64,000 bases of DNA, taken from positions 124,001 through 188,000 of the forward strand of contig CAWESA010000003.1 in assembly GCA_963811605.1 (NCBI GenBank). Direction: 5' to 3'. The notes under the pieces are model-generated. The model was not told the origin of the DNA, ran no database searches, and saw only the letters and a program-made list of their open reading frames with translations. Position numbers and translations under genes: made by a program. Below, piece after piece: positions 63,785 through 64,000 of the stretch (position 1 is the first letter of the stretch; each line of letters starts with the position of its first letter). Source of the stretch: CAVQLX01 sp963811605. GTDB lineage: Bacteria; Desulfobacterota; Binatia; DP-6.

Positions 63785-64000
63785 ATGCGCCCCGATCTAC
63801 ACGCGAAGCTGATCTCGCCCGACGACGCGGCGGCGCTGGTGCGGTCCGGTCACTGGGTCGACTACGGCGTGGGACTCGGCCAGCCCGACCTGTTCGATCA
63901 GGCCCTCGCGCGCCGCAAGGACCAGCTCCACGGCGTCAAGATCCGTTCCTGCCTCACGATGACGCCGCGCGCAGTGCTCGACGCCGACCCCACCGGGGAG
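63785..64000 (+). CDS. Acetyl-CoA hydrolase/CoA-transferase family protein, 3' end outside window
   Basis: The first 72 codons of a larger CoA-transferase: MRPDLHAKLISPDDAAALVR, then VDYGVGLGQPDLFDQAL, and KIRSCLTMTPRAVLDADP. This matches the N-terminal domain of 4-hydroxybutyrate/acetyl-CoA transferases, normally over 400 residues. It diverges from the TetR operon, so the shared gap may serve both. Confidence 0.78.
   Translation, partial: MRPDLHAKLISPDDAAALVRSGHWVDYGVGLGQPDLFDQALARRKDQLHGVKIRSCLTMTPRAVLDADPTGE

Overview
High-G+C DNA (apparently near 70 %) from a free-living, lipid-rich, aerobic-to-microaerobic bacterium. WS/DGAT, polyketide-synthase and acyl-CoA genes, a steroid side-chain-like operon, and secreted proteins with Thr-rich TTTTL linkers and Cys-bearing NHL repeats resemble uncultured Binatota or deltaproteobacterial lineages. 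That placement is an inference; no rRNA or tRNA gene is visible. Genes are dense, often overlap by 1-4 nt, and many carry frame breaks, so some pseudogenes may be sequence errors.

1-23 kb is a stress/dormancy island. At its right end lies an operon of a universal stress protein, a sigma54-dependent response regulator and a histidine kinase with an N-terminal protoglobin (likely oxygen) sensor. I find thirteen -24/-12 promoters (TGGCAC-N5-TTGC type, always 12 bp between GG and GC). They precede a PKS/acyl-CoA dehydrogenase operon, an SRPBCC-like protein, a cupredoxin-like protein, an APH/AAA kinase, two universal stress proteins, a phosphoribosyltransferase, the wax-ester synthase, a phasin-patatin-cytochrome operon, a ferritin-like protein, OsmC, and two CBS genes. 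A palindrome TTCC-N8-GGAA occurs six times, all in this island; five copies lie 30-61 bp upstream of such promoters. It is probably the enhancer site of the regulator. The gene content parallels the mycobacterial DosR regulon but is wired through sigma54.

24-31.6 kb: a Tat-exported GMC oxidoreductase, a secreted Cys-rich protein, an NTE-like patatin, then an ACP - cyclopropane-synthase-like methyltransferase - fatty acyl-AMP ligase operon. 31.7-39.5 kb continues this probable lipid cluster: O-methyltransferase, KAS III-like enzyme, acyltransferase, AhpD-like protein, Zn-ribbon methyltransferase and a large Ser/Thr kinase-ATPase-TPR regulator. A second NTE-like patatin (39.7-41.9 kb) closes it.

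42-53 kb holds unrelated genes: secreted NHL propeller, broken homocysteine methyltransferase, penicillin-acylase family enzyme, orphan sensor kinase, SGNH hydrolase beside a nested inverted repeat, and a VOC protein. 53.1-54.5 kb is nearly gene-free and degenerate.

54.5-64 kb is catabolic: ThDP-dependent enzyme, cyclase-family hydrolase, Rieske oxygenase, RluA-type pseudouridine synthase, and a TetR - MaoC - DUF35 - MaoC - lipid-transfer thiolase operon ordered like the mycobacterial chsH2-chsH1-ltp2 genes, with a CoA-transferase gene running off the right edge.
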